A DNA stretch of 64,000 nt from Geodermatophilus poikilotrophus (GCF_900111455.1 NZ_FOIE01000006.1:310001-374000); one strand, 5' to 3'; positions 22,922 through 33,106 are shown, numbered from the stretch's first letter. Notes: generated by a model from the sequence alone, not told the origin. Numbers and translations are program-made.

Positions 22922-24438
22922 CCCTGGCGCGGACTTGGTCGGTCGGTCTGGCCGGCGTGCACGGCGCGGTGGTCGACGTCGAGGTGGACCTGTCGGCCGG
23001 CGTGCCGGGGGTGGTCCTCGTCGGGCTGCCCGACGCCGTCGTCCGCCAGTCGGTCGACCGGGTGCGGGCGGCGGTCGTCAACGCCGGCGGGAGGTGGCCG
23101 CTGCGACGGATCACCATCGGGTTGTCCCCGGCGTCCATGCCCAAGCAGGGGAGCGGCTTCGACCTGGCGCTGGCCACCGCGGTCCTGGCGGCCGACGGCG
23201 CGGTGCCGGCCGAGTCGGTGGGCCGCCTGGTGCTCATCGGCGAGCTGGGACTCGACGGCTCGGTGCGCGCCGTCCGCGGGGTGCTGCCGGCCGTGCTCGC
23301 CGCCGCCCGCGCCGGGCACGCGACGGTGGTGGTGCCCGCGGGCAACGCGGGTGAGGCGGCGCTCGTCGAGGGCATCGAGGTGCTCGCCGCCGGCACGCTC
23401 GCCGAGGTCGTCGCCCACCTGAGGGGCCGGGCGTCGCTGCCCCGGCACACCCGTTCCCCCCTGCCGCCGGCACCACCCGGGCCCGACCTGGGCGACGTGG
23501 TCGGTCAGCCGGTCGGCCGCCGAGCCGTGGAGGTCGCGGCCGCGGGTGGGCACCACCTCTTCCTCAGCGGACCGCCCGGGGCCGGCAAGACGATGCTCGC
23601 CGAGCGGCTGCCCGGTCTGCTCCCGGCGCTGGACGAGCAGGCCGCGCTGGAGGTCACCGCCATCCACTCGGTCGCCGGGACGCTGCCGCCGGACTCCCCG
23701 CTGGTCACCCGACCGACCTTCGAGGCGCCGCACCACTCGGCGACGATGGCCGCCCTGGTCGGCGGCGGCTCGGGTCCGATCCGGCCCGGTGCCCTGTGCC
23801 GGGCCCACCGCGGCGTGCTGTTCCTGGACGAGGCGCCGGAGTTCCCGCGGGCGGTGCTGGACACGCTGCGCCAGCCGCTCGAGCGCGGGTCGGTGACCAT
23901 CTCCCGCGCCGCGGGCGCGGCCACCTTCCCGTGCCGCGCGCAGCTGGTGCTGGCGGCCAACCCCTGCCCGTGCGCCAGCGCCGCCGGGGACGCCGCCTGC
24001 ACCTGCAGCCCCCTGGAGAGGCGGCGCTACCAGGGCCGCCTCTCCGGACCGCTGCTCGACCGGATCGACCTGCGGGTCGACCTCCCGGCGGTCACCCGGG
24101 CCGCCTGGCTGGAGACCGGGACGGCGCCCGAGCCGACCTCCGTCGTCGCCGCCCGGGTCGCGCACGCCCGGGCTGCCGCGGCGGCGCGGCTCTCGGGGAC
24201 CGGCCTGGGCGTCAACAGCCAGGTGCCGGGGCGGCTGCTGCGGGAACGGTGGTCCCCGCCGCGGTCGGCCCTGCGCCTGGTCGAGCGGGCTCTCGAGCGC
24301 GGGGTGCTGTCGGTGCGCGGCTACGACCGCGTCCTGCGGGTGGCCTGGACGTTGAGCGACCTGGCCGGCCGCACCGTGCCCGGTCCCGACGAGGTGGCCG
24401 AGGCCCTCGGCCTGCGGCTGCAGTGGGCCGCGGCGTGA
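22918..24438 (+). CDS. comM: Mg-chelatase-like AAA+ ATPase ComM/YifB
   Basis: A 506-residue AAA+ protein. In Vibrio and Acinetobacter ComM is a helicase promoting branch migration during natural transformation; in actinobacteria the role is inferred. An N-terminal Lon-S5-like domain (about 1-165) is marked by PGVVLVGLPDAVVRQSVDRV. The AAA core has Walker A SGPPGAGKTMLAERL, Walker B GVLFLDEAPEF and an arginine-finger region. A cysteine cluster NPCPCASAAGDAACTCSP, conserved in the family, probably binds zinc. It is coupled on both sides (yraN, dprA) by GTGA overlaps. Confidence 0.95.
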   Translation: MTLARTWSVGLAGVHGAVVDVEVDLSAGVPGVVLVGLPDAVVRQSVDRVRAAVVNAGGRWPLRRITIGLSPASMPKQGSGFDLALATAVLAADGAVPAESVGRLVLIGELGLDGSVRAVRGVLPAVLAAARAGHATVVVPAGNAGEAALVEGIEVLAAGTLAEVVAHLRGRASLPRHTRSPLPPAPPGPDLGDVVGQPVGRRAVEVAAAGGHHLFLSGPPGAGKTMLAERLPGLLPALDEQAALEVTAIHSVAGTLPPDSPLVTRPTFEAPHHSATMAALVGGGSGPIRPGALCRAHRGVLFLDEAPEFPRAVLDTLRQPLERGSVTISRAAGAATFPCRAQLVLAANPCPCASAAGDAACTCSPLERRRYQGRLSGPLLDRIDLRVDLPAVTRAAWLETGTAPEPTSVVAARVAHARAAAAARLSGTGLGVNSQVPGRLLRERWSPPRSALRLVERALERGVLSVRGYDRVLRVAWTLSDLAGRTVPGPDEVAEALGLRLQWAAA

Positions 24439-25703
24439 CCGCGCTGCCGAGCCTCGACGAGGACATGGAGCAGGGGCTGACCGAGCTGACGACGGTCGAC
24501 GGGCTCGCCGGCCCCGCGGTGCGGCGGGCGCGGGCGTGGCTCAGCCGGGCGGCCGAACCCGGCAGCGTCGCCTTCTGGCGCTTCGTCGAGGACGCCGGAG
24601 CGGTCGAGGCGGTGCGCCGGCTGCGGTCCGGCCGGGCGCCGGACGATGTCCGCGCGCTGGTGGGGGCCCGCGCCGGTCAGGACGCCTCGCTGGAGGACCT
24701 GCTGCGGGCCGAGCGCTGCGGCGCGCGGCTCGTCGTCCCCGAGGACGACGAGTGGCCGGCCCAACCGCTGCACTGCCTCACCCTCGCCACCGGCGAGGAG
24801 CCCGACGACCCACGCCACCACGCGCCGCGCACGACCGCGCCGGTGCCACCGCTGGCGCTCTGGGTCCGCGGGCCGGCCCGGGTCGACGAGCTGGCCGACC
24901 GATCGGTGGCCGTCGTCGGCGCCCGGGCGTCGACCTCGTACGGCGAGCACGTCGCCGGCGAGCTCGGCCACCAGCTGGGGGAGCGGGGCTGGACCGTCGT
25001 GTCCGGAGGTGCCTTCGGCATCGACGCTGCCGCGCACCGCGGTGCGCTGGCGGCGGACGCCCCCACCGTGGCGGTGCTGGCCTGCGGCGTCGACCGGGTC
25101 TACCCGGCCGCGCACGGGGCGCTGTTTCACCGCATCGCCGAGTCGGGGCTGCTGGTCAGCGAGTGGCCACCCGGAGCCGCTCCGCACAGGCACCGCTTCC
25201 TCGTCCGCAACCGGCTCATCGCCGCGCTGACCCGCGGCACGGTGGTCGTGGAGGCGGCGGCCCGCTCCGGTGCGCAGGCCACCGCGCGGCGGGCGCAGAA
25301 GCTGGGCCGGCAGGTGATGGTCGTCCCGGGCCCGGTCACCTCCGCGATGTCGGTGGGCTGCCACGAGCTGCTGCGCGACGTCGAGCTGGGCGCGGTCCTC
25401 GTCGCCGACGCCAGGCACGTGGTGGAGTCCGTCGGCCGCCTGGGGGAGGACCTCGCCGACCCGCCGGAGCGCCCCACCGGTCCGCGTGACGGGCTCTCCG
25501 ACGTGGCCGTCCGGGTGCTCGACGCCTGTCCGGTCCGCAGCGGGGTCGGGCCCGAGCGGCTGGCCCGGGTGGCCGGCTGCGACGTCCTCGACGTGCTGCG
25601 GGTGCTGCCGGTGCTGGAGCTCGCCGACCTGGTCGAGCGGACCGACGGGGGGTGGCGACTGACCCCGCCGCCGGAGCCGGTCGCCGGGGCGGGACGGGGG
25701 TGA
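24435..25703 (+). CDS. dprA: DNA-processing protein DprA
   Basis: A 422-residue Smf/DprA protein that loads RecA onto incoming single-stranded DNA. The Rossmann fold carries VAVVGARASTSYGEHVAGEL, WTVVSGGAFGIDAAAHRGAL, LACGVDRVYPAAHGALF and FLVRNRLIAALTRGTVVVEA. A C-terminal winged-helix-like domain (about 350-410) is present. The N-terminal region has a longer, Arg/Glu-rich helix-hairpin segment than E. coli. The start GTG overlaps comM; an ATG at 24465 is possible. No competence pilus genes are in this window. Confidence 0.95.
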   Translation: MTALPSLDEDMEQGLTELTTVDGLAGPAVRRARAWLSRAAEPGSVAFWRFVEDAGAVEAVRRLRSGRAPDDVRALVGARAGQDASLEDLLRAERCGARLVVPEDDEWPAQPLHCLTLATGEEPDDPRHHAPRTTAPVPPLALWVRGPARVDELADRSVAVVGARASTSYGEHVAGELGHQLGERGWTVVSGGAFGIDAAAHRGALAADAPTVAVLACGVDRVYPAAHGALFHRIAESGLLVSEWPPGAAPHRHRFLVRNRLIAALTRGTVVVEAAARSGAQATARRAQKLGRQVMVVPGPVTSAMSVGCHELLRDVELGAVLVADARHVVESVGRLGEDLADPPERPTGPRDGLSDVAVRVLDACPVRSGVGPERLARVAGCDVLDVLRVLPVLELADLVERTDGGWRLTPPPEPVAGAGRG

Positions 25704-25786
25704 CGGCAGGGGAGCGGGCGGCGTGAGGCGGCGCGGGGTCGGCGCTTCGGCTTGACCCCCGGCGGGGTGCGACCGACCGTTTCACG

Positions 25787-26722
25787 GTGACTGCTCGCAC
25801 CGCCGACGCGCGGGCCGCGCTGCCGCCGGTGCTGGCGGAGGCGCTGGCCGGGTACGAGGAGCACCTGCGCACCCAGCGGGACCTCTCCGAGCACACCGTC
25901 CGCGGCTACGTCGGCGACGCGGTCTGGTTGCTGGACCACCTCGTCCGCCGCTGCGGCACCCGGGTCGACGACCTGGACCTGGCGACGCTGCGCAGCTGGC
26001 TGGCCCAGGGCCGCACCCGCGGTGCCGGCCGGGCGACCACCGCCCGGCGCGCCGCGGCCGCCCGGTCGTTCACCGGCTGGCTGCGCCGGGCCGGCCTCAC
26101 CCCCGAGGACGTCGGCCTGCGGCTGGTCAGCCCCAAGGCGCAGCGCACGCTCCCCGACGTACTGGCTCCCGACCAGGCCCGCGTGGTCGTCGAGTCGGCG
26201 GCCGGGGCCGACGAGCCGGTCGGCCTGCGCGACGCCGTGGTCCTCGAGCTGCTCTACGCCAGCGGGATCCGGGTCAGCGAGCTGGTCGGCCTCGACGTGG
26301 ACGACGTCGACCGCGGCCGTCGCCTGCTGCGCGTGCTGGGCAAGGGCCGCAAGGAGCGCAGCGTTCCCTACGGCGTGCCGGCCGAACGGGCGCTGGACGC
26401 CTGGCTCGCCCGAGGGCGGCCGGCGCTGGGCACGGAGCGCTCGGGCCCGGCGCTGCTGCTCGGCCTGCGCGGTGGGCGGCTGGACGCCCGCGAGGTCCGC
26501 CGCACCGTGCACGCGGCCGTGGCCGCCGCGCCGGGTGCTCCCGACATCGGCCCGCACGGCCTCCGGCACTCCGCCGCCACCCACGTGCTCGAGGGCGGCG
26601 CGGACCTGCGCTCGGTGCAGGAGCTGCTCGGGCACGCGAGCCTCGCGACCACCCAGATCTACACGCACGTCACCGTCGAGCGGCTGCGCGCCGTCCACGC
26701 GCAGGCGCACCCGCGTGCCTGA
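25787..26722 (+). CDS. xerC: Tyrosine recombinase XerC
   Basis: A 311-residue site-specific recombinase that resolves chromosome dimers at dif with XerD. The N-terminal SAM-like domain (15-105) is followed by the catalytic domain with all key residues: Arg162 ([10 protein letters not shown]), Lys in [10 protein letters not shown], His257-Arg260 (HGLRH), His283 ([10 protein letters not shown]) and nucleophile Tyr292 (IYTHV). The position between dprA and rpsB is the conserved location of xerC, so a phage integrase is unlikely. The GTG start has a weak ribosome site. Confidence 0.94.
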   Translation: MTARTADARAALPPVLAEALAGYEEHLRTQRDLSEHTVRGYVGDAVWLLDHLVRRCGTRVDDLDLATLRSWLAQGRTRGAGRATTARRAAAARSFTGWLRRAGLTPEDVGLRLVSPKAQRTLPDVLAPDQARVVVESAAGADEPVGLRDAVVLELLYASGIRVSELVGLDVDDVDRGRRLLRVLGKGRKERSVPYGVPAERALDAWLARGRPALGTERSGPALLLGLRGGRLDAREVRRTVHAAVAAAPGAPDIGPHGLRHSAATHVLEGGADLRSVQELLGHASLATTQIYTHVTVERLRAVHAQAHPRA

Positions 26723-26837
26723 GAGGACAGCCGCCCGTGGATGAGACAGTTGGCCTGCGCGCCGCCGGATCGCGCACCACCACCGTGCACACCCCGAGGT
26801 CCTCCGCCAGAGGCCTCCGACAGTCGGAGCGCAGACC

Positions 26838-27638
26838 GTGACCAAGGCCGCCATCGACCGGCTCGACGAGACCCCGGACGACGCCGACGCCGCGCTGGCC
26901 GAGCTGTGGGCCGGCTACGTCTCCGACCGGGCGCCGGAGCTGCGCGACCGGCTGATCCTGCACTACGCGCCGCTGGTGAAGTACGTCGCCGGCCGCGTCG
27001 GCAGCGGTCTGCCCGCGCACGTCGAGCAGGCCGACCTGGTCTCCTACGGCACCTTCGGCCTGATCGACGCGATCACCCGCTACCAGCCCTCCCGCGAGGT
27101 CAAGTTCGAGAGCTACGCGATGGCCCGCATCCGCGGCGCGATCATCGACGAGCTCCGCAGCACCGACTGGATCCCGCGGTCGGTGCGGATGAAGGCCCGG
27201 CAGTTCGAGCGCACCGTGGCCGTCCTCGAGAGCCGGCTGCAGCGCAGCCCCTCGGAGGAGGAGGTGGCCGCCGAGATGGACATGGACGTCGAGGACGTCC
27301 GCAAGTTCCTCGGCCAGCTCTCCCTGGTCAACGTCGTCGCCCTCGACGAGCTGCTCTCCGACGACGAGGGCGGCGCCCCCCGCCTGGTCGACACGCTGCA
27401 GGACACCAGCGCGCTGGACCCGCAGGCCATGGCCGAGCACAGCGAGGCCCGGCAGCTGCTGGCACGCGCGGTGGAGCAGCTGCCCGAACGGGAGAAGGTC
27501 GTCGTCAGCCTCTACTACTTCGAGGGGCTGACCCTGGCCGACATCGGCCGCGTCCTCGGCGTCACCGAGAGCCGGATCTGCCAGCTGCACACCAAGGCGG
27601 TGCTGCACCTGCGCGCGAAGCTCGCCGACATCGCCTGA
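26838..27638 (+). CDS. whiG: RNA polymerase sigma factor, WhiG/FliA (sigma-28) family
   Basis: A 266-residue group 3 sigma factor. Region 2 shows [27 protein letters not shown] and [20 protein letters not shown], typical of the motility/sporulation sigma-28 family. Region 3 is [16 protein letters not shown]. Region 4 shows [20 protein letters not shown] and [19 protein letters not shown]. In Streptomyces WhiG sits at this same xerC-rpsB locus and controls aerial development; in motile actinobacteria the homologue drives flagellar genes. Which role applies here cannot be told. No anti-sigma gene is adjacent. A strong hairpin follows. Confidence 0.93.
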   Translation: MTKAAIDRLDETPDDADAALAELWAGYVSDRAPELRDRLILHYAPLVKYVAGRVGSGLPAHVEQADLVSYGTFGLIDAITRYQPSREVKFESYAMARIRGAIIDELRSTDWIPRSVRMKARQFERTVAVLESRLQRSPSEEEVAAEMDMDVEDVRKFLGQLSLVNVVALDELLSDDEGGAPRLVDTLQDTSALDPQAMAEHSEARQLLARAVEQLPEREKVVVSLYYFEGLTLADIGRVLGVTESRICQLHTKAVLHLRAKLADIA

Positions 27639-27658
27639 GCGGCGGTCCTCGAGCACGC

Positions 27659-27703
27659 GCCGCCGCCGGCCGTCCCCGGACGGGAGGCCGGCTCCGCGGC
27701 GGC
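27659..27703 (+). terminator. Hairpin downstream of the sigma-28 gene
   Basis: A two-part stem 20 bases after the stop: GCCGCCG (27659-27665) pairs with CGGCGGC (27697-27703), and CCGGCC (27666-27671) pairs with GGCCGG (27686-27691), with a 5-base bulge. A small TCCC/GGGA stem caps the loop. It lies between convergent whiG and the M23 gene and is not a member of the dispersed palindrome family. Confidence 0.55.
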
Positions 27704-27764
27704 CCCGCCGAGGCCCGACCGCCGACCGCCGTCCCGGCCGACGGCGCTCCCGCGCCCTGGGGCG

Positions 27765-28295
27765 TCAGCCCATCGGCAGCAGCCGGACCTCGGGCGGCTC
27801 CAGCAGCGACAGCGGGTCGAGGTAGACCTCGCCGCGGCGCAGACCCCAGTGCAGACAGGCCGCGACCGGGCAGCCGGCGTGGCCGCCGGCGAGGGTCCCC
27901 AGCGCCGTGCCGCGGGAGACCGGCCGGCCCGCGCCCACCACCGCCTCGACCGGCTCGTACGTCGTCCGCAGGCCACCGGCGTGGTCGACGCTGACCACCG
28001 GCCGCCCGGCCACCATCCCGGCGAAGACGACGACGCCGTCCCCGGCGGCCAGCACCGGGGTCCCCGGTGCCCCGGCGAGGTCGGCTCCGCGGTGCCCGGG
28101 CCCGTACCTGTCCGGCGGCGGGTCGAAGGGGCGGGTCACCGCGCCGTCCACGGGTCGCGCCCACGGGCCGGCCGGGACGTCGGGCGGCGGGGCGGGCGCG
28201 GCGAGAGCCGGCGCACCCGCGGGGAGCAGCAGAGCCACCAGGAGCAGCAGGGGAGCGAGGACCCGTCGGCGCACCGGGGGAGCGTGCCGCCGCAC
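27765..28295 (-). CDS. Secreted M23 (LytM-type) peptidase
   Basis: A 176-residue exported zinc peptidase or peptidoglycan-binding LytM protein. An Arg-rich start, a Leu/Ala membrane stretch and an AxA-like site ([10 protein letters not shown]) form a signal peptide. The LytM domain has [20 protein letters not shown] (His and Asp ligands) and [16 protein letters not shown] with the C-terminal His. The usual HxH ligand pair is reduced to a single visible His in LHWG, so activity may be weak or regulatory. Start choice is uncertain: GTG at 28295 or 28274. An M23 gene at this position opposite rpsB is conserved in actinobacteria. Confidence 0.85.
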   Translation of the reverse strand: MRRHAPPVRRRVLAPLLLLVALLLPAGAPALAAPAPPPDVPAGPWARPVDGAVTRPFDPPPDRYGPGHRGADLAGAPGTPVLAAGDGVVVFAGMVAGRPVVSVDHAGGLRTTYEPVEAVVGAGRPVSRGTALGTLAGGHAGCPVAACLHWGLRRGEVYLDPLSLLEPPEVRLLPMG

Positions 28296-28579
28296 GGCGC
28301 GGGTGGGGGCACCGGGCGGCGGTCTGTGGACGGTACCGGCCGCTGGAGAGGGCCGCTCCGGCCGGGGCGTATGCTCGACGACGCGATCCGTCCCCGACGG
28401 GTCGACTTCGCGCGTCCTCTCGCCCGCTGGCAGCAGCGGGACGGTCGCCACCCCGGTCCCCGCGGTCCTCCGCGGGGTCGTGGCGGCCCGGACGCCAGGG
28501 CGGAGCGCCACCCGGTGCCCGCGACAACCGAGAGCGCGGCCCCGCGTGGCCGCGCGCAGAGACGAGAGAGGCTGCGGCC

Positions 28580-29530
28580 ATGGCAGTCGTCAGCATGAAG
28601 CAGCTGCTCGACAGCGGCGTCCACTTCGGGCACCAGACCCGTCGCTGGAACCCGAAGATGAAGCGCTTCATCTTCACCGAGCGCAACGGCATCTACATCA
28701 TCGACCTGCAGCAGACGCTCGGGTACATCGACAACGCCTACGAGTTCGTCAAGCAGACGGTCGCGCACGGCGGCTCGATCCTGTTCGTCGGCACCAAGCG
28801 TCAGGCGCAGGAGGTCATCGCCGAGCAGGCGCAGCGGGTCGGCATGCCCTACGTCAACCAGCGCTGGCTGGGCGGCATGCTCACCAACTTCTCCACGGTG
28901 CACAAGCGGCTGCAGCGGCTCAAGGAGCTCGAGGACATGGAGCAGACCGGCGTGCTGGTCAGCCTGTCCAAGAAGGAGCAGCTGGGCCTCACCCGCGAGA
29001 AGGCCAAGCTCGAGCGCAGCCTCGGCGGTATCCGCGACATGCAGAAGGTGCCCAGCGCCGTCTGGATCGTGGACACCAAGAAGGAGCACATCGCCGTCGG
29101 CGAGGCGCGCAAGCTGAACATCCCGGTCGTCGCGATCCTCGACACCAACTGCGACCCCGACGAGGTCGACTACAAGATCCCGGGCAACGACGACGCCATC
29201 CGCAGCGCCGCGCTGCTGACCCGCGTCATCGCCGACGCCGTGGCCGAGGGCCTCATGGCCCGGTCGGCCTCGCAGGCCAACGCCGGCCGTGAGGACGGCG
29301 GCCAGCAGGCCATCGGCGGCGACGAGCCGCTGGCCGACTGGGAGCGGGAGCTGCTCACCGGGCAGCAGGGCGACGCCGCTGCCGACGCCGCTGCCGACGC
29401 CGTGGCCACCCCGCTGCCGGAGACCCCGGCCGAGCCCCCGGCCGTGACCGCGGGCGAGATCGCCCCGGTCGAGGGCGTCCCCGCCACCGGCAGCACGGAC
29501 ACCGGCACCCAGGGCGCCCAGAACGGCTGA
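28580..29530 (+). CDS. rpsB: 30S ribosomal protein S2
   Basis: A 316-residue S2. Core signatures: [55 protein letters not shown] and [20 protein letters not shown]. Residues from about 255 form an Ala/Pro/Glu-rich disordered tail, including an exact AADAAADA repetition, typical of actinobacteria and absent from E. coli. ATG at 28580 follows GAGAGAGG. It forms the conserved rpsB-tsf pair, here separated by palindrome copy D. Confidence 0.97.
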   Translation: MAVVSMKQLLDSGVHFGHQTRRWNPKMKRFIFTERNGIYIIDLQQTLGYIDNAYEFVKQTVAHGGSILFVGTKRQAQEVIAEQAQRVGMPYVNQRWLGGMLTNFSTVHKRLQRLKELEDMEQTGVLVSLSKKEQLGLTREKAKLERSLGGIRDMQKVPSAVWIVDTKKEHIAVGEARKLNIPVVAILDTNCDPDEVDYKIPGNDDAIRSAALLTRVIADAVAEGLMARSASQANAGREDGGQQAIGGDEPLADWERELLTGQQGDAAADAAADAVATPLPETPAEPPAVTAGEIAPVEGVPATGSTDTGTQGAQNG

Positions 29531-29533
29531 AAG

Positions 29534-29588
29534 AGGACCCCGTCCCGCTCACCCCGTCGCGAGCCCGGGGTGAGCTCGGGACGGGGCC
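29534..29588. repeat. Dispersed two-tier palindrome, copy D (forward)
   Basis: Starts three bases after the rpsB stop (TGAAAGAGGACCCC). The outer stem CCCCGTCCC (29538-29546) pairs perfectly with 29578-29586. The inner stem GCTCACCCC (29547-29555) pairs perfectly with 29567-29575. The loop contains TCGCGAGC. With 18 bp this is the most stable copy. It separates rpsB from tsf, probably as a partial terminator. Confidence 0.8.
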
Positions 29589-29626
29589 GCCGTCCCGCTC
29601 AGGCACTGACACAGAAGGATCGAGGC

Positions 29627-30442
29627 ATGGCTGACTTCACCGCTGCCGACGTCAAGCGTCTCCGCGACGCCACCGGCGCCGGCATGATGGACTGCAAGAA
29701 GGCGCTCACCGAGGCCGACGGCGACTACGACAAGGCCGTCGAGTTCCTGCGCGTCAAGGGCGCCAAGGACGTCGGCAAGCGCCTGGAGCGCTCGACGACC
29801 AACGGCGTCGTCGTCAGCAGGGACGGCGCGCTGCTCGAGCTGGACTGCGAGACCGACTTCGTCGCCAAGAACGCGGACTTCGTCAAGCTGGCCGAGCGCC
29901 TGCTGGACGTCGTCCTCGCGCAGAAGCCGGCCGACGTCGACGCGCTGCTCGCCACCGAGGTTGACGGCCAGACCGTCGCCGCGCTGGTCGAGGGCGAGTC
30001 GGCCCGCATCGGCGAGAAGCTGGTGCTGAGCCGGTTCGCGGTCTTCGACGGCCAGACCGCCACGTACCTGCACAAGCGGGCCACCGACCTGCCTCCGGCG
30101 ATCGGTGTCGCGGTGCAGTACAGCGGCGGCAGCGAGGAGGCCGCGCGCGGCCTGGCGATGCACATCGCCGCGGCCCGTCCGCGCTACCTGTCCCGCGACG
30201 AGGTCCCGGCCGAGGCGGTCGAGACCGAGCGTCGCGTGGCCGAGCAGACCGCCAAGGAGGAGGGCAAGCCCGAGCAGGCGATCACCAAGATCGTCGAGGG
30301 TCGGGTCAACGCCTACTACAAGGACTTCGTCCTCCTCGAGCAGCCGTCGATCACCGAGCCCAAGCGCACAGTCAAGCAGATCGTCGACGAGGCCGGCCTG
30401 ACCGTGGAGCGGTTCGCCCGCTTCGAGGTCGGCCAGGCGTAA
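29627..30442 (+). CDS. tsf: Elongation factor Ts
   Basis: A 271-residue guanine nucleotide exchange factor for EF-Tu. The N-terminal UBA-like domain carries the family signature [20 protein letters not shown] (9-28). The [10 protein letters not shown] motif near 80 contacts EF-Tu. The second half has the duplicated core with [15 protein letters not shown] and ends in [23 protein letters not shown] at 29627 follows AGAAGGA. Confidence 0.97.
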   Translation: MADFTAADVKRLRDATGAGMMDCKKALTEADGDYDKAVEFLRVKGAKDVGKRLERSTTNGVVVSRDGALLELDCETDFVAKNADFVKLAERLLDVVLAQKPADVDALLATEVDGQTVAALVEGESARIGEKLVLSRFAVFDGQTATYLHKRATDLPPAIGVAVQYSGGSEEAARGLAMHIAAARPRYLSRDEVPAEAVETERRVAEQTAKEEGKPEQAITKIVEGRVNAYYKDFVLLEQPSITEPKRTVKQIVDEAGLTVERFARFEVGQA

Positions 30443-30475
30443 CACCAGCGGACGAGGACCCCGCGACCCCCGATC

Positions 30476-30532
30476 GGCCCCGTTGCAGGGGCCCGCGCCG
30501 AGCTTGCGAGGCGTGGGGGGCAGCGGGGTCCT
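30476..30532. repeat. Dispersed two-tier palindrome, copy E (reverse), preceded by a truncated arm
   Basis: The outer stem CCCCGTTGC (30478-30486) pairs with 30520-30528 with one G-U. The inner CCCGCGCC (30492-30499) pairs with 30510-30517 with one G-U. The loop is GAGCTTGCGA. It ends GGGGTCCT. Just upstream, GAGGACCCCGCG (30454-30465) is the start of another copy in the opposite orientation that is cut short, so two family members abut here. Confidence 0.75.
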
Positions 30533-30560
30533 CCCGTGTCCGGGCACCGGTGCGGGGCCC

Positions 30561-30595
30561 CTGCCGCACGAGCTGCCGCACACCTCGTGCGGCAG
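30561..30595 (+). promoter_or_regulatory. Perfect 12-bp hairpin upstream of pyrH
   Basis: CTGCCGCACGAG (30561-30572) pairs perfectly with CTCGTGCGGCAG (30584-30595). The 11-base loop repeats the left arm (CTGCCGCAC), so an alternative pairing is possible. It ends 35 bases before the pyrH start and lies after palindrome copy E. It could be a second terminator or an attenuator-like control of pyrH. Confidence 0.45.
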
Positions 30596-30630
30596 GATCA
30601 GGGGAACGACGCCGAGCGAGGGAAGAACCG

Positions 30631-31416
30631 TTGACCGACACCGCCGCGCCGCACCACACCGCGCCCCTGTCCGCACCCACCGCGTTCCAGCCCGCCGACG
30701 GTGCGGGCTACAAGCGGGTCCTGCTCAAGCTCTCCGGTGAGGCCTTCGGCGGCGGCAAGGTCGGCGTGGACTCGGGGATCGTGCAGGACATCGCCACCCA
30801 GCTGGCCGAGGTCGTGCACGGCGGCACCCAGGTCGCCGTGGTGGTCGGTGGCGGCAACTTCTTCCGCGGCGCCGAGCTGTCCCAGGCCGGGATGGACCGC
30901 CGGCACGCCGACTACATGGGCATGCTGGGCACGGTCATGAACTGCCTGGCGCTGCAGGCCTTCTGCGAGCAGGTGGGCCTGGAGACGCGCGTGCAGACGG
31001 CGATCGAGATGGGTCAGGTCGCCGAGCCCTACATCCCGCGCAAGGCCGTGCGGCACCTGCAGAAGGGCCGGCTGGTCATCTTCGGCGCCGGCGCCGGCAT
31101 GCCGTACTTCTCCACCGACACGGTGGCCGCCCAGCGCGCGCTGGAGATCGGCTGCCAGGTGCTGCTGATGGCCAAGAACGGGGTGGACGGCGTCTACGAC
31201 GACGACCCCCGCACGAACTCCGACGCCGTGATGTACGAGGACCTTGACTACGCCACCGTGCTGGCCAAGCAGCTGAAGGTCGCCGACGCGACGGCCATCA
31301 GCCTGTGCATGGACAACAGCATGCCGATCGTCGTGTTCAACCTGCTGGAGCCCGGGAACATCGCCCGCGCCGTGGCAGGTGAGAGGATCGGGACGCTGAT
31401 CAGCGACCCGGCCTGA
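30631..31416 (+). CDS. pyrH: Uridylate kinase
   Basis: A 261-residue UMP kinase (hexameric, amino-acid-kinase fold), essential for pyrimidine nucleotide synthesis. An N-terminal extension of ~27 residues precedes the core [18 protein letters not shown]. Further motifs: [59 protein letters not shown] and [15 protein letters not shown]. The start is TTG at 30631 with GAGGGAAG upstream; no ATG or GTG fits as well. The position tsf-pyrH-frr is conserved. Confidence 0.95.
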   Translation: MTDTAAPHHTAPLSAPTAFQPADGAGYKRVLLKLSGEAFGGGKVGVDSGIVQDIATQLAEVVHGGTQVAVVVGGGNFFRGAELSQAGMDRRHADYMGMLGTVMNCLALQAFCEQVGLETRVQTAIEMGQVAEPYIPRKAVRHLQKGRLVIFGAGAGMPYFSTDTVAAQRALEIGCQVLLMAKNGVDGVYDDDPRTNSDAVMYEDLDYATVLAKQLKVADATAISLCMDNSMPIVVFNLLEPGNIARAVAGERIGTLISDPA

Positions 31417-31487
31417 GCGCCGCCGTCGCCCGGCCCGAAGACCCGCACCCGCGGCGGAGCGCTCCGCCGCACCAGGAGGAGAGACCC

Positions 31488-32045
31488 GTGATCGACGACA
31501 CCCTGCTCGACGCCGAGGAGCGGATGGACAAGGCCCTGTCGGTCGCGCGCGAGGACCTCGGCTCGGTGCGCACCGGGCGCGCCGCGCCCTCGATGTTCAA
31601 CAAGGTCCTGGTCGACTACTACGGGGCGCCGACGCCGGTGCCGCAGATGTCCTCGATCACCGTGCCCGAGGCCCGCATGGCGGTCATCAAGCCCTACGAC
31701 ACCGGCCAGCTGTCGGCCATCGAGAAGGCCATCCGCGACAGCGACCTCGGCGTCAACCCCACCAACGACGGCCAGATCATCCGCGTGGTCTTCCCCCAGC
31801 TGACCGAGGAGCGCCGCCGCGACCTGGTCAAGCAGGCCCGCGCCAAGGGCGAGGACGCCAAGGTCGCCATCCGCAACGTGCGCCGCCGGGCCAAGGAGGA
31901 GCTCGACCGCATCGCCAAGGACGGCGAGGCCGGCGAGGACGATGTGCGCCGCGCGGAGAAGGAACTCGACGACCTCACCGCCAAGCACACGCATGGCATC
32001 GACGAGGCGGTCAAGAACAAGGAGAGCGAGCTGCTCGAGGTCTGA
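31488..32045 (+). CDS. frr: Ribosome recycling factor
   Basis: A 185-residue tRNA-mimic that splits post-termination ribosomes with EF-G. Conserved stretches: [59 protein letters not shown] and [24 protein letters not shown] helices, forming the three-helix bundle. GTG at 31488 has AGGAGGAGAG upstream. It is followed 20 bases later by cdsA. Confidence 0.97.
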   Translation: MIDDTLLDAEERMDKALSVAREDLGSVRTGRAAPSMFNKVLVDYYGAPTPVPQMSSITVPEARMAVIKPYDTGQLSAIEKAIRDSDLGVNPTNDGQIIRVVFPQLTEERRRDLVKQARAKGEDAKVAIRNVRRRAKEELDRIAKDGEAGEDDVRRAEKELDDLTAKHTHGIDEAVKNKESELLEV

Positions 32046-32065
32046 TCCGGCCGGACCCTCCCGAC

Positions 32066-33106
32066 ATGACCCCCGACCCCGACACCGGGCCGATCCCGCT
32101 GGTCGGCCGGCGCCCGACACCGCCTCCGCAGGCCAGGCCGCGGACGCGGACCGAGATGCGGACCGCGCCGCTGCCCGTGCAGGAGCCGGCTGCCGCCGAA
32201 CCGTCCCCGCTCGAGCCGGGGACGAGGCAGCTCGAGGTCCCCACGTCGACGACCGAGTCCGTCGGCCCGGACCTGGTGCACGCGCCGACGAAGAAGTCCG
32301 GGCGGGCCGGACGGGACATGGTGGCGGCGATCGGGGTCGGTGCCGGGCTCGGCGCGGTCATCCTGCTCTCGCTGCTGGTCTACCGGCCGGCGTTCCTGCT
32401 GGTCCTGCTCGTCGCCATCCTCGTCGGCGTCGTCGAGCTCACCCGGGCGCTGCAGGCCGGGGGAGTCCGCGCCCCGCTGGTGCCCGTCCTCGCCGGCACC
32501 GTCGCGATGCTGGCCCTGGCCTGGACCCGCGGTGCCTCCGGGCTGGTGGTGGGGTTCCTGCTCACCGTCCTCGCCGTCCTGCTGTGGCGGCTGGGTGACG
32601 GCCCCGACGGCTACCTGCGGGACGCCTCGGCCGGCCTCCTGGTGGCGCTGTACGTGCCGTTGCTGGCGGGCTTCTGCGTGCTGCTGCTGGTGCCCGACGA
32701 CGGCGCGGCCCGGGTGCTCGCCTTCATCGCGACCGTCGTCGGCAACGACGTCGGCGGTTTCGCCGCCGGGGTGCTCTTCGGCAGGCACCCCATGGCGCCC
32801 TCGGTGAGCCCCAAGAAGTCGTGGGAGGGGATGGCCGGCTCCGTCCTCGCCTGCGTGCTGGTCGCGACCCCGATCGTGACCCTGGCACTCGGCGGGCCGT
32901 GGTGGGGCGGGGTGCTCTTCGGCGTCGCCCTCGCCGTCAGCGCGACCGCCGGCGACCTCGGCGAGTCGCTGATCAAGCGCGACCTCGGCATCAAGGACAT
33001 GGGCAACCTGCTGCCCGGCCACGGCGGGATCATGGACCGGCTGGACTCGCTGCTGCCCTCGGCCGCGGTGGCCTACCTGCTGCTCTCGGTCGTGGCACCC
33101 GCCTGA
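32066..33106 (+). CDS. cdsA: Phosphatidate cytidylyltransferase
   Basis: Makes CDP-diacylglycerol from phosphatidic acid and CTP (346 aa, about eight membrane helices). The first ~85 residues are a Pro/Arg/Thr-rich cytoplasmic tail not found in E. coli. The CDS signature is present near the C-terminus: SVSPKKSWEGMAGS followed by SATAGDLGESLIKRDLGIKD and LLPGHGGIMDRLDSLLPS. It sits after frr as in other bacteria. Its last 34 bases overlap the 3' end of the convergent DUF952-GNAT gene. Confidence 0.95.
   Translation: MTPDPDTGPIPLVGRRPTPPPQARPRTRTEMRTAPLPVQEPAAAEPSPLEPGTRQLEVPTSTTESVGPDLVHAPTKKSGRAGRDMVAAIGVGAGLGAVILLSLLVYRPAFLLVLLVAILVGVVELTRALQAGGVRAPLVPVLAGTVAMLALAWTRGASGLVVGFLLTVLAVLLWRLGDGPDGYLRDASAGLLVALYVPLLAGFCVLLLVPDDGAARVLAFIATVVGNDVGGFAAGVLFGRHPMAPSVSPKKSWEGMAGSVLACVLVATPIVTLALGGPWWGGVLFGVALAVSATAGDLGESLIKRDLGIKDMGNLLPGHGGIMDRLDSLLPSAAVAYLLLSVVAPA

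Noticed and set aside
25787..26722. Integrated element marked by a tyrosine recombinase
   Set aside because: The recombinase is at the conserved xerC position; neighbours are core genes and no att repeats, tRNA target or phage genes are seen.
28370..28375. TATGCT as an rpsB -10 element
   Set aside because: No acceptable -35 at 16-18 bases; the match is too short in this GC background to call.
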